Assembly (NCBI GenBank): GCA_039815145.1 | Contig: JBCBZW010000024.1 | Coordinates: 1-57,445, forward strand | Reading direction: 5' to 3' | From: Pseudomonadota bacterium | GTDB lineage: Bacteria > Pseudomonadota > Gammaproteobacteria > Steroidobacterales > JBCBZW01 | DNA length: 57,445 bases | Part shown: one piece after another, positions 43,974-52,436 of the stretch | Position numbering within the stretch: position 1 is the first letter of the stretch | Layout: the number at the start of each line of letters is the position of its first letter | The notes under the pieces: model-generated | Databases searched by the model: none | What the model was told of the DNA's origin: nothing | Seen by the model: only the letters and a program-made list of their open reading frames with translations | Program-made: the position numbers and the translations under genes

Positions 43974-44612
43974 GTGAATTCGACTCCTCGCCAGCGTTCT
44001 CGTGGCCGCATTCAGGTCGACCCGCAGAGCGGATGTGTCACCGGAGCGGTGCAACGCCACTCCCCCAACCAGGACCCGCGCCCCGACGGTGTGGTGCCCT
44101 CGCTGGTGGTGCTGCACGGCATCAGCCTGCCGCCGGGGTGCTTTGGCACGGGGGACGTTCACGCGCTTTTCACCAACTGCCTGGCGGGCCATGAGGACTC
44201 GCAAGTCGCCGCGCTGAGCGAGGTGCGAGTCTCCAGTCATCTGCTCATCGAGCGTGATGGCCACCTGTCGCAGTACGTGCCGTTGACCGCCCGCGCCTGG
44301 CACGCAGGGCCGTCGTGCTACTTCGGTCGCGAGGCCTGCAACGACTTCTCGATCGGTATCGAGCTGGAGGGCACGGACGCCACGCCCTACGAAACGGCCC
44401 AGTACGACACCTTGGTCGAGGTGTTGGGCGCGATCTTCGCCGCTTGGCCCGGGACTCTGGGGCCGCAGCGCGTCGTCGGTCACTGCGACATCGCCCCCGG
44501 CCGCAAGACCGATCCCGGCGTGGCCTTCGATTGGCCGGCGTTGTTCTCTCGCCTGACGACGTCGGATCTGCTGGCTGCCGGTCGCTGTTCTTCGGGGCGC
44601 TCATGCACCTGA
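43974..44612 (+). CDS. ampD: 1,6-anhydro-N-acetylmuramyl-L-alanine amidase AmpD
   Basis: The 212-residue zinc amidase cleaves the amide bond in anhydro-muropeptides during cell-wall recycling in the cytosol. Zinc ligands are H48 (VVLHGIS), H170 and D180 (GHCDIAPGRKTDPG), with E130 (IGIELEG) as catalytic acid, the spacing expected from AmpD. It has no signal peptide. The start is GTG at 43974. The last codons overlap ampE by 10 bp, and the C-terminus (RCSSGRSCT) is a frame-overlap tail. Loss of AmpD derepresses ampC in other species; no ampC is in the window. Confidence 0.96.
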   Translation: MNSTPRQRSRGRIQVDPQSGCVTGAVQRHSPNQDPRPDGVVPSLVVLHGISLPPGCFGTGDVHALFTNCLAGHEDSQVAALSEVRVSSHLLIERDGHLSQYVPLTARAWHAGPSCYFGREACNDFSIGIELEGTDATPYETAQYDTLVEVLGAIFAAWPGTLGPQRVVGHCDIAPGRKTDPGVAFDWPALFSRLTTSDLLAAGRCSSGRSCT

Positions 44613-45532
44613 TCGCCCTCCTGCTCGGGTTGGTGCTCGAGTACCGGCTCACCCGCTTGTTCTCCCTGCGCGAGCTGCGCTGGTTCGACGCCTACTTCGA
44701 TCTCGCGCTGGGCGTGCTCTCGCGCTGTCGGGGTGGGGTCGCCCTGGTGCTGGCGGTCCCCGTGGTGGCGCTGCCGGTAGTGCCGGTGGCGTGGGCTTGC
44801 CACGTGCTGGCGCAGAACTGGCTGTTCGGTGCGCCCTACGTCGGCTTCTCGGTGTTGATGCTGTTGATCGCGCTGGGCCCCAGAAACCTGGCGGAGGACG
44901 TGCAGGACTACGCCACGGCCCTGCGTGCGGGGGATGCGGAGCAAGCGCGTCGCTTAGGCAAGGGATTGGTCGAACACGACATTCATCGCGACGCGCAAGG
45001 TAGCGACGCCGAGGTGCCGAGGCGCCGGTTGCGTGAGGCGATCTTCGTGCAGGCGGACAATCGCCTGTTCGGCGTGATCTTCTGGTTCATCGTGTGCGGT
45101 CCCTTCGGCGCCGCGGCGGCCTGGGCCTTTCGAATCAGCGATCTCCTGCGCCGCCGCGCGGCCTTCGAGGCGGACAGGCGAAGTGCGGGTGGTGAGGCGT
45201 CGCCGGCGTTCCTGCGCGCCGTGCGTCGCTTACACGGGTTATTGGCATGGGTGCCGATTCGCTTGCTGGCCCTCGCCCTCGCCCTCGCGGGGAGCTTCGA
45301 TCGGGCGTTGGCAGCCTTGCGCGAGCATCGGCGAGGGGAAGCGCTGCCGTTCTACATGGCCAACGAGGCGCTGCTCGCTCGCGTCGGCTGCGGGGCCCTC
45401 GGCGCGGAGGCCGACGACGACGAGATGGATTTGGCCCACAGCGTGGAAAGCGCGCTAGCGCTCGTGGATCGGGCGCTCTGGGTGTGGCTGACGGCGATCG
45501 CCCTGATGACCCTTGCCGGCTCCGTGCGCTGA
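44603..45532 (+). CDS. ampE: AmpE-like regulatory membrane protein
   Basis: This protein of about 309 residues has four or so membrane helices (LIALLLGLVLEYRLTRLF at the start, VALVLAVPVVALPVVPVAWAC, LFGVIFWFIVCGPFGAAAAWAF, VWLTAIALMTLAGS at the end). The FVQADNRLFGVIFWF and GPFGAAAAWAFRISDLL segments are AmpE-like. AmpE is encoded after ampD in many gammaproteobacteria and is tied to sensing of cell-wall damage. ATG at 44603 overlaps ampD by 10 bp. Confidence 0.93.
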   Translation: MHLIALLLGLVLEYRLTRLFSLRELRWFDAYFDLALGVLSRCRGGVALVLAVPVVALPVVPVAWACHVLAQNWLFGAPYVGFSVLMLLIALGPRNLAEDVQDYATALRAGDAEQARRLGKGLVEHDIHRDAQGSDAEVPRRRLREAIFVQADNRLFGVIFWFIVCGPFGAAAAWAFRISDLLRRRAAFEADRRSAGGEASPAFLRAVRRLHGLLAWVPIRLLALALALAGSFDRALAALREHRRGEALPFYMANEALLARVGCGALGAEADDDEMDLAHSVESALALVDRALWVWLTAIALMTLAGSVR

Positions 45533-45539
45533 GCCTGGC

Positions 45540-46088
45540 TCAGCGATCGCGACGCCACAGCACATCGCCGCCCCGCTCGTGACGGGCGAGGGTGCGGGCG
45601 ATGACGAACAGCAGATCCGATAGGCGGTTGAGGTAGGTCAGGAGCAGCGGGTTGACCTCCGTGTCGCGCGTGAGCGTCCACACGCGGCGCTCCGTGCGTC
45701 GGCAGACCGTGCGCGCCACGTGCGCCGCCGCCGCCGCCGGTCCACCGCCCGGCAGGATGAAGTCCTTCAGCGGCGGCAGATCTTCGTTGAGCTGGTCGAG
45801 CACCTGCTCGAGGCGATCCACGTGCGCTTGGGTCATCGCGGTGTACCCGGGAAGGCAGAGCTCCCCGCCGAGATCGAACAGGTCGTGTTGCACGTCCGTG
45901 AGGGTCTCGACGACGCGCTCCGGCAGATTCGGGACGGCGAGTAGCACCCCTACGTGGCTGTTCAATTCGTCGGCGGAGCCGTAGGCTTCCACCCGCGGGT
46001 CGTCCTTCGGCACGCGCGAGCCATCGCCAAGGCCGGTAGTGCCCTTGTCGCCGGTACGCGTGTAGATCTTGGTGAGTCGATTGCCCAT
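45540..46088 (-). CDS. Cob(I)alamin adenosyltransferase (PduO type)
   Basis: The 182-residue helical-bundle enzyme transfers adenosyl from ATP to cob(I)alamin. KIYTRTGDKGTTGLGDGSRV at the N-terminus is the ATP site, followed by YGSADELNSHVG and ARTVCRRTERRVW, which are diagnostic. ATG at 46088, with GAGG about ten bases before, gives the expected length; the longer upstream frame has no family sequence. It converges with ampE, 7 bp apart. Confidence 0.96.
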   Translation of the reverse strand: MGNRLTKIYTRTGDKGTTGLGDGSRVPKDDPRVEAYGSADELNSHVGVLLAVPNLPERVVETLTDVQHDLFDLGGELCLPGYTAMTQAHVDRLEQVLDQLNEDLPPLKDFILPGGGPAAAAAHVARTVCRRTERRVWTLTRDTEVNPLLLTYLNRLSDLLFVIARTLARHERGGDVLWRRDR

Positions 46089-46251
46089 AACAGCCTCAGC
46101 TAGCCTCCGTTGCCTCTGGTGGTCGCGACGACGCAGGTGCGCGGCGAACAGCTGCCATGGCCGGGGCGCAATCACCCCGCCATGCCACGGGCGGCGATTC
46201 TACCTGACGCGGACCGCACAGCGGCAGCATGAGCGATAAGGAGTCGAGTTG

Positions 46252-47040
46252 ATGAGCACGGTCGGGAGCCGATCATTGCAGGTCGCCCTGGAAGCGGCCA
46301 AGGCTGGCGCGGACATCGCCGCCCGTCACTATCGCGCCTCGATCGAGGTGCAGACCAAGGATGACGGCAGCCCCGTGACAGAAGCGGACATCGCCGCCGA
46401 GCATGAGATTCGCGACATACTCAGCCGAGAGTTCCCCGACGACGGTTTCCTGGGCGAGGAGACGGGGCGCTCGCGGCCGCAGGCGCGGCGTACCTGGATC
46501 GTCGATCCGATCGATGGCACGCGCAGCTTCGTGCGCGGCTATCCCTTCTTCTCCACCCAGATAGCGTTGCAGGAAGATGGGGACTTAGTGCTCGGCGTTT
46601 CCGCTGCACCGGCCTTCGGTGATCTGGCCTTCGCCGAGCGTGGCGTCGGTGCCTGGTTGAATGACCAACCGCTCGCCGTGAGTTCGCTCGATGCCCTTGG
46701 CGACTCAACGATATCGATAGGTAATGTCGGCCGCTTGGCGGCAGACGATCGCTGGCAGGCGATCGGTCGCCTGGCGCAGGAGACGGCCCGCTTCCGCGGC
46801 TACGGTGACTTCTACCACTACCACTTGCTCGCGAGCGGACGCCTCGAAGGGGTGATCGAGTCGGACGTGAATATCTTCGACGTGGCGGCCCTGGCCGTGA
46901 TCGTGCGCGAGGCGGGCGGCGCGGTGAGTGACCTCGCTGGGGGCGCGTTTACCCTGGAGTCGACGGACATCCTGGCCACCAACGGCGCCCTCCACGAGCG
47001 CCTGCTCACGATGCTGCGAGACCCGAACGGGCAAGCGTAG
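46252..47040 (+). CDS. Inositol-monophosphatase-family enzyme, likely histidinol-phosphatase HisN
   Basis: The 262-residue Mg-dependent phosphatase has GEETG (first metal Glu), WIVDPIDGTRSFVRGYPFF (the catalytic DPIDGT) and SDVNIFDVAALAVIVREAGG (the last metal Asp). The SFVRGYPFFS motif favours HisN, histidinol phosphate to histidinol, over SuhB. AAGGAG eight bases upstream selects the ATG at 46252. No other his gene is near, so a different monophosphate substrate remains possible. Confidence 0.92.
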   Translation: MSTVGSRSLQVALEAAKAGADIAARHYRASIEVQTKDDGSPVTEADIAAEHEIRDILSREFPDDGFLGEETGRSRPQARRTWIVDPIDGTRSFVRGYPFFSTQIALQEDGDLVLGVSAAPAFGDLAFAERGVGAWLNDQPLAVSSLDALGDSTISIGNVGRLAADDRWQAIGRLAQETARFRGYGDFYHYHLLASGRLEGVIESDVNIFDVAALAVIVREAGGAVSDLAGGAFTLESTDILATNGALHERLLTMLRDPNGQA

Positions 47041-47044
47041 GGTG

Positions 47045-47230
47045 CTAGTTGGCGTCCTCTACCTCCACGCTCACCACCATGTCGTCCTCGACGCGTACCC
47101 GGATGCTCATGGGGCGGCAGCACACGGCGCAGTCCTCGACGAAGGCCTGCTCCCCCTCGATCGGGTCGATCACCACCGAGTGAGTCTCCCAGCATGCGGG
47201 GCACTGCACGAGCTGTTCGAGATCCATCAT
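47045..47230 (-). CDS. CPXCG-motif cysteine-rich small protein
   Basis: The 61-residue protein has CPAC near the N-terminus (residues 10-13) and CAVCC at 34-38 with RP after it, the pattern of the CPXCG family of metal-binding small proteins. Its function is unknown. It converges with the HisN-like gene, 4 bp between stops, and lies 15 bp downstream of pdxH, so it is probably in the same operon. Confidence 0.92.
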   Translation of the reverse strand: MMDLEQLVQCPACWETHSVVIDPIEGEQAFVEDCAVCCRPMSIRVRVEDDMVVSVEVEDAN

Positions 47231-47245
47231 GGCGTGTGGTCCGTA

Positions 47246-47905
47246 TCAGGGTTGTAGTCGGGAAACCGTCCAGGGCCCCGTATCGGCGCCGCCCTGATCA
47301 TCCGTGTGGGGGGTGACCTCGCGTACCCACACGGCGCGGTCGTGCACCCGTGCCGGGCCCGACACCCACAGCTCCATCCGTTGCGGCCAAAGGCGCCAGC
47401 CACCCCAATGGGGCGGTCGTGGCACCTCATCACCCTCGGCGAAGCGCTCGCTCGCCGCCGTGAACTGATCGATCAGCGCATCGCGGGAGTCGATCGGCTG
47501 GCTTTGCTGGGAGGCCCAGGCGCCGATGCGAGAGTCGCGATCGCGCGAGGCGAAGTAGCCGTCGCTCTCGCTCGCCGGCGAGCGCACGACGGGACCTTGC
47601 AGGCGCACCTGGCGATCGTGAGCGTCGAATAGCAGGACAGCTTCCGCCCAGGGCGTGGCGCTGAGCTGCTGACCCTTGTCCGAGGCGTAGTTGGTGAAGA
47701 ACACCACGTGGCCGCCGGTGCCGTCGACCAGCTTGCACAGGACCACGCGGGCCCGCGGTCGCCCGTCTTCATCGACGGTGGCGATGCACATGGCGTTGGG
47801 GTTGGCGGTGGCCTTTGCGGTCATGGCCTCGTCGAGCCAGCGCTCGAAGGTGCTGAAGGGTTCCCTGGGCAGAGGATCGGGTAGCAGGGGGGTGCTCGTG
47901 GTCAT
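47246..47905 (-). CDS. pdxH: Pyridoxamine 5'-phosphate oxidase
   Basis: This 219-residue FMN enzyme makes pyridoxal 5'-phosphate. The FMN site RPRARVVLCKLVDGTGGHVVF-type region (residues about 50-72), the YASDKGQQL segment, and RVHDRAVWV at the end match PdxH. MCIATVDEDGRPRARVVL is typical. The C-terminal RLQP closes the protein. It belongs with yggS in vitamin B6 metabolism, though the genes are far apart. It is followed by the CPXCG gene. Confidence 0.96.
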   Translation of the reverse strand: MTTSTPLLPDPLPREPFSTFERWLDEAMTAKATANPNAMCIATVDEDGRPRARVVLCKLVDGTGGHVVFFTNYASDKGQQLSATPWAEAVLLFDAHDRQVRLQGPVVRSPASESDGYFASRDRDSRIGAWASQQSQPIDSRDALIDQFTAASERFAEGDEVPRPPHWGGWRLWPQRMELWVSGPARVHDRAVWVREVTPHTDDQGGADTGPWTVSRLQP

Positions 47906-47944
47906 CGGGGCTCCACAGGTGCCGTGCCTAGCGGCTTGGATAGG

Positions 47945-49480
47945 TTAGGGGGTGCCTCCCTTGGCGGCGCCTCCCGTGCGGCGGGGGTCCGCCGCCGACT
48001 CGAGGCGGCCGTCGGCGCGCAGCAGCGCGGCGCCGACACCCCCGAAGTACATGGATTGTTCGTCGAAGCCACGCACGGGGATGCGCACGGCGCTGGCGTC
48101 GATGCCGGGCTCGACGGCGACCTGCTCATCGCCCGAGTCGCTCACTTCCGTGTGCAGGCGTGGCGCGTTGATGGCGTCGGTCAAGGACATGTCGCGATAC
48201 ACGAAGTTGATCAGGGTCTGCAGGATCGCGCTGGTGATGCGGTCCGCCCCCGGCGAGCCGATGGAGAGCACGTCGCCGGCACCGTTGACGGCGACGGTCG
48301 GCGCCATGTTCGAGGAGATGCGAGTCCCAGGGGGTCCCGCGATCAGGCCGCGGCGATTGAGTTCGATCTCGCCCAGGCAGTTGTTCATCCAGATCCCGGT
48401 GCCGGGCGGGATGACGCCCGCGCTGTAGCCTGCGGACATGGTGATGGCGCACGCACCGCGGTGATCGTCGACCGCGGAGGCGTGCACGGTGGAGGACGAC
48501 GGTGAGGTCGGCTGCAGGGCCCCGTCACGGGCCATGTCCAACAGGGCGCGCGCGTCGGCATCGACCTGGTCGCTGAGGTCGAGGGTGCGGCGACGGTAGC
48601 CGAAGACGGCGCGCTGGATGTCCACCAACTGGGCGATCGACTCCGCGTCCGTCCCCTGGTGTTCCGCGCGCCGAACCGCGAGCAGCATCGCGGAGAGGGT
48701 GGTTCCCCCGATCGCCGGGGGCGGGTTGGTGGCGATCTCCCAATCGCCCAGCGATAGGGCGAGGGGGGGGCGCACCACCGGCTCGTAGGTGGCGAGGTCT
48801 TCGGCCGTCAACATCCCTTCGTGTTCGCGGCTGTCGCTCGCGATGCACGCGGCGATCTCGCCACGATAAAAATCGCTCACGCCGTGGCGTGCGATCCGCT
48901 CGAGGCTGCTGCCGAGATCTTCCACCAGGATCAACTCACCGCGCGCTTTCAGGCGCCCGTCATCGTGGTGCAGGGCTTTGCGGCTCAGGGGATGCCAACC
49001 GAACACGACCTCGTGGGAATGGACCAGGTAGTCGTGGGCCGGTTGCGGCAGGGGAAAGCCATCGCGGGCAAGTTCGAAGGCCGGTTGCACGAGGGCGTGC
49101 CAGGGGAGGCGGCCGTAGCGTTGCGACGCGAGGCCCAGCGCGGCGAGGGCCCCGGGCACGCCGACACTTCCGTGGCCGACGATCGTGCGCAAGCCACCGC
49201 CGTAGCTCATCACCGCGTCGTGAACGCCCTTGCCGAGTGCCTCTTCACGCAGGCCACGGCCCGGCATGGCGATGCTGCCATCTATCGTGACCGGCGCTTC
49301 GCCTGGGGCGCTGACCGTGACGAAGCCACCACCGCCAAGGGAGCACACGCCGGGCTCTGTGGTCATGGAGACGAGCGAGGCAGCGATGGCAGCATCGACG
49401 GCGTTGCCGCCCTCGTCTGCGATGCGCTTGCCGGCCTCAGCGGAGAGCTGTGAACTGGATGCGACGGCGACTTCTGTCAT
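47945..49480 (-). CDS. Gamma-glutamyltransferase family protein (cytosolic form)
   Basis: The 511-residue Ntn-hydrolase homologue has EAGKRIADEGGNAVDAAIAA at the start of the large subunit. T331 in STVHASAVDDHRG is the expected self-cleavage and catalytic threonine, and PGTGIWMNNCLGE resembles the acceptor region. Further C-terminal blocks GPPGTRISSNMAPTV and IGSPGADRITSAILQ fit GGT. There is no signal peptide, unlike typical periplasmic GGT, so the mature enzyme is probably cytosolic and may hydrolyse another gamma-glutamyl or acyl substrate. The true substrate is unknown. Confidence 0.92.
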   Translation of the reverse strand: MTEVAVASSSQLSAEAGKRIADEGGNAVDAAIAASLVSMTTEPGVCSLGGGGFVTVSAPGEAPVTIDGSIAMPGRGLREEALGKGVHDAVMSYGGGLRTIVGHGSVGVPGALAALGLASQRYGRLPWHALVQPAFELARDGFPLPQPAHDYLVHSHEVVFGWHPLSRKALHHDDGRLKARGELILVEDLGSSLERIARHGVSDFYRGEIAACIASDSREHEGMLTAEDLATYEPVVRPPLALSLGDWEIATNPPPAIGGTTLSAMLLAVRRAEHQGTDAESIAQLVDIQRAVFGYRRRTLDLSDQVDADARALLDMARDGALQPTSPSSSTVHASAVDDHRGACAITMSAGYSAGVIPPGTGIWMNNCLGEIELNRRGLIAGPPGTRISSNMAPTVAVNGAGDVLSIGSPGADRITSAILQTLINFVYRDMSLTDAINAPRLHTEVSDSGDEQVAVEPGIDASAVRIPVRGFDEQSMYFGGVGAALLRADGRLESAADPRRTGGAAKGGTP

Positions 49481-49501
49481 AACTGCATGTTAGCAGCGTT
49501 G

Positions 49502-49514
49502 CTCGCGACGCGAG
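49502..49514. promoter_or_regulatory. Short palindrome in a divergent promoter region
   Basis: CTCGCGACGCGAG is a perfect 6-bp inverted repeat around a central A, placed between the starts of the gamma-glutamyltransferase-like gene and a hydrolase gene. It may be an operator for either. Random GC-rich palindromes are frequent here, so the evidence is slight. Confidence 0.25.
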
Positions 49515-49595
49515 TGTTGCAGCTGTGGGTGTTGGGGCAGCAGGCCTGTGATCTATCAGGGCGCGGGTCGAGGCAGGTCCGTGCTTTGATGCGGC

Positions 49596-50507
49596 ATGCC
49601 TTACGCAGCGGTCAATGGCATTCGCCTGCATTATCGTTACCTCGGTCAGGACCGACATCCCGACGCGCAGCCCGTGCTCATGCTCCACGGCTTGGGCTGT
49701 TCCAGCGAGGACTGGGATCTGCAGGTGCCAGCCTTCTCGCCCCATCACCCCTTGATCATGCCCTGCCTGCGGGGTTTCGGTCGTTCAGACAAGCCGACGG
49801 GCTGCTATACGGTGCCCGCCTTCGCCCAGGACATCTTGGGATTGCTCGATGAGATGGGCGTGCGCCGGGCACACGTGCTGGGGTATTCGATGGGTGGCGC
49901 CGTGGCCCTGCAACTTGCCGTGGCGCGGCCTGAGCGGGTGGCGTCGGTGACCCTGGTCAACGCGCAGGCGTCCTTCGAAGTCGCGCGCTGGCGGGAGCAG
50001 TTGATGAAGCTCTACCGCATCGGTATGGGAAGCGAGCGGGGTCTGCAGCGCATGGCGCGCTTGCTCAACCGCCACTGCTTTCCCGAGCCGCACCAGCAGG
50101 CCCTGCGGGAGGAGATGACGCGGCGCCACCTTCGCAACCACAAGCCGAGCTACCTGGCGGCGATCCAGGCGCTGGCCGGATGGTCCGTGGCCCCTCGCCT
50201 GCGCGAACTCCAGATGCCGGTGCTCGTGGTGAGCGGTGATAAGGACTTCGTGCCGCCCGAGGATCGCATGGCGATGGTTCGCCAGTTGCGCAAGGCGCAC
50301 TTCGAACTGGTGAAGGACAGCCGCCACGCCACGCCCTACGATCAGGCGACGGTCTTCAACGATCTGGTGCTGTCGTTTCTGCGCGATCCCGAGGCGCTCG
50401 TCGGGGGGGCGGACGAGGGCGACGCGGTGGCGAGCCCCTTGGGCGGCCTGCGCGCCCGTCGCTCGCACGTGTTGGCCCGTCAGGGTGCGGCCAAGGCGCA
50501 CCCCTAG
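49596..50507 (+). CDS. Alpha/beta hydrolase
   Basis: The 303-residue protein has LMLHGLGCSSEDWD (oxyanion hole), the nucleophile elbow GYSMGGAV, GDKDFVPPEDR (acid) and a late DSRHATPYDQ (His). It resembles BioH- and 3-oxoadipate enol-lactonase-like hydrolases, but the substrate is unknown. The last 40 residues (after PEALVGGADEGD) are a charged tail with Arg-rich end. It is divergent from the GGT-like gene and convergent with the DUF2058 gene. Confidence 0.93.
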   Translation: MPYAAVNGIRLHYRYLGQDRHPDAQPVLMLHGLGCSSEDWDLQVPAFSPHHPLIMPCLRGFGRSDKPTGCYTVPAFAQDILGLLDEMGVRRAHVLGYSMGGAVALQLAVARPERVASVTLVNAQASFEVARWREQLMKLYRIGMGSERGLQRMARLLNRHCFPEPHQQALREEMTRRHLRNHKPSYLAAIQALAGWSVAPRLRELQMPVLVVSGDKDFVPPEDRMAMVRQLRKAHFELVKDSRHATPYDQATVFNDLVLSFLRDPEALVGGADEGDAVASPLGGLRARRSHVLARQGAAKAHP

Positions 50508-50510
50508 GCG

Positions 50511-51080
50511 CTACCACATCAGATCGTCGGGCACCGGGTGGGCCGCGTAGGCATCGTCCGTCGCTGCCGCGTCCGGCGTGGGCTCATCCGCCTTTGCGAT
50601 ACGAATGTGTTCGCCCTTGGCGTCTACCTTCTGTAGCCGTTCCGCCTGTGCGGTGGCCATCAGGTGTCCGCGACCTTCGAGCACAGCGACCACCAGGGCG
50701 CCGGTCACGAGTTCACGTTGTTGTTTCGAAGTGACCCAGATCTGCTTGATCTTCTTACCAGACTGGTAGAAGTGCTTGATGTCACCTTCCGGGTCGTTCA
50801 GTCGCTGCTCGTTGATGATGGCGCGTAGCTGGCCGAGGATGGCCTTGCGCTCGCGCTCCACGTTGCGCGCCTGGTTGAGTTCGCGATCACGCAGTTGACG
50901 AGCGGAGGAGGCAGCCTTGGCAGCGCGCGTGGCTTCGCTGTCCGGCGCCTTGGCAGCGCGTTCCGCCTTGCTCTTGCGTGGCTTGCGCTTGCGCCCCTTG
51001 GCGGCGTTTTGCTTCGACTTGCGAAGTTGATCTTCCGAGACCAATCCGGACTGCAGCAGCTGATCCTGCAGACTACCCAT
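50511..51080 (-). CDS. DUF2058 (YaiL-like) protein
   Basis: The 189-residue protein is highly charged. The N-terminus SLQDQLLQSGLVSEDQLRK is a conserved opening, followed by a lysine/arginine-rich stretch (KGRKRKPRKSKAERAAKA) and a C-terminal domain with IIN then YQSGKKIKQIWVTSKQQREL. These match YaiL/DUF2058, a conserved nucleoprotein-like family without known activity. It converges with the hydrolase gene, 3 bp between stops. Confidence 0.94.
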   Translation of the reverse strand: MGSLQDQLLQSGLVSEDQLRKSKQNAAKGRKRKPRKSKAERAAKAPDSEATRAAKAASSARQLRDRELNQARNVERERKAILGQLRAIINEQRLNDPEGDIKHFYQSGKKIKQIWVTSKQQRELVTGALVVAVLEGRGHLMATAQAERLQKVDAKGEHIRIAKADEPTPDAAATDDAYAAHPVPDDLMW

Positions 51081-51229
51081 GGGTGCTCTCCGCCGACCGA
51101 GCCGTGCGTTACGGCGGGTCGATAGCTCTGATTAGATGACGGTGCGCTGGTAAGCGAGGAACGCAAAATACCACAGCATTGTCGAAGCACAACGGTACCC
51201 GTTGCAACTTCGGGGCGAGCGGTGCCCGC

Positions 51230-52405
51230 CTAGCCCTGGAGCAGCCCTGCGCGGTGTGCCCACCACAGAGCACCGCCGATCACGCCAGCACCTAGCGCTA
51301 CCGCTAGCACGATCGATGGCCAGTGCCAGGGTCGCTCGCCAACGACGCGCCCGGTGCGGGCGTTGACGGCAAGGCGAAAGCGCTTCGATCGGTACTCGTA
51401 GCTTGCCGTCCAGACCGGCAGCAGCAGGTGCTTGAAAGTGGTGTCGAAATGCTCGGTCTGCACCGAATGGACGCGCTGGCGATCGCCGCCGATGTCGCGC
51501 AGGACATCGCGTCGGATGATCCCGCCCATGATGCCCCGGGCCACCTCGAAGCCCTGGTCAAGGCTGACCTCGTACACCTCGCTGCGAAAGCCACTCAGGT
51601 AGCGCTCATCGTAGGGCACCAGGGCGGCGAGATCCCAGGGCGCGAGCTTGTCGGTCAGGGTACGGGGCAGGGACTTCGATGCGCCCACCAGCACGTCGTC
51701 GAAGCGGCGCGCGACGGTGCCGCTCACGCGCCGCCAGCGCACCCGCGCTTCTCGCCGATTCACGGTGACCGTGCGCCCGTTGCGCACCGTGGTCACCGGC
51801 ACGTTCACGTAGTAGACGGTGCCGCGTTCGCCCGTGTAGCTACTGCGCGTGCGCGAATCGTAGGTCCAGTAGGGGAGGTACACGCCGTGCAAACCGCCGA
51901 CCCGCCCGTAGCGGCGCAGCTTCGGCGGCGCGAAGATGAGTTTGCCCAGCCACTTGGAAACCCCGTCCCGCGCGCCTTGCTCGTCGACGTCGAAGGGGAG
52001 GAGGGACTTCGGATGGATCCGCGTCGGACTATCGGGATCCTCGAGGGCGAGCTGATTGACGACGATGGGAGTGGCGCAGAACGGGCACTCCCCGGCGTGT
52101 TGCTTGGGGTCGAATTGAAACTGCGCGGCACAGCTCGGACATCGTGTGGCCGTGGGGGACACCGGCCCCGCCTGCGCCAAGCGGTCTAGCGCCTCGCGCA
52201 GGGGATACTCACGGATCTGCGCCGACGCCCGTTCGGGGATCGGCGTCTCATGGCCGCAGAACGCGCACTCGAGCGTGCGCGTGCCCGGTTGGAAGGTCTG
52301 CAGCGCACCGCAGCCGTCGCAAGCGAAGGCGCGTTCGTTGGCCTGGTGGCGCGGCTTGGGGGGCGCCTCCGGCGCCTGCGCAGGCGCCGCGTCTTGCTCG
52401 TTCAA
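51230..52405 (-). CDS. Membrane-anchored tandem zinc-ribbon protein
   Basis: The protein has about 391 residues. Two zinc ribbons occupy the first 125: CDGC with CAFC, then CPSC with CPFC. A central region of beta-rich, YLPYWTYDSRTRSSYTGERG-type sequence follows, and one membrane helix is near the C-terminus (IVLAVALGAGVIGGALWW). The only in-frame start is TTG at 52405, with no strong ribosome site, so the start is tentative. Proteins of this layout are found next to SPFH genes and may be anchoring partners. It follows the SPFH gene by 31 bp. Confidence 0.85.
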   Translation of the reverse strand: MNEQDAAPAQAPEAPPKPRHQANERAFACDGCGALQTFQPGTRTLECAFCGHETPIPERASAQIREYPLREALDRLAQAGPVSPTATRCPSCAAQFQFDPKQHAGECPFCATPIVVNQLALEDPDSPTRIHPKSLLPFDVDEQGARDGVSKWLGKLIFAPPKLRRYGRVGGLHGVYLPYWTYDSRTRSSYTGERGTVYYVNVPVTTVRNGRTVTVNRREARVRWRRVSGTVARRFDDVLVGASKSLPRTLTDKLAPWDLAALVPYDERYLSGFRSEVYEVSLDQGFEVARGIMGGIIRRDVLRDIGGDRQRVHSVQTEHFDTTFKHLLLPVWTASYEYRSKRFRLAVNARTGRVVGERPWHWPSIVLAVALGAGVIGGALWWAHRAGLLQG

Positions 52406-52436
52406 CGCGGTGGGGTCGACCGGCGCCTATCGCCCC

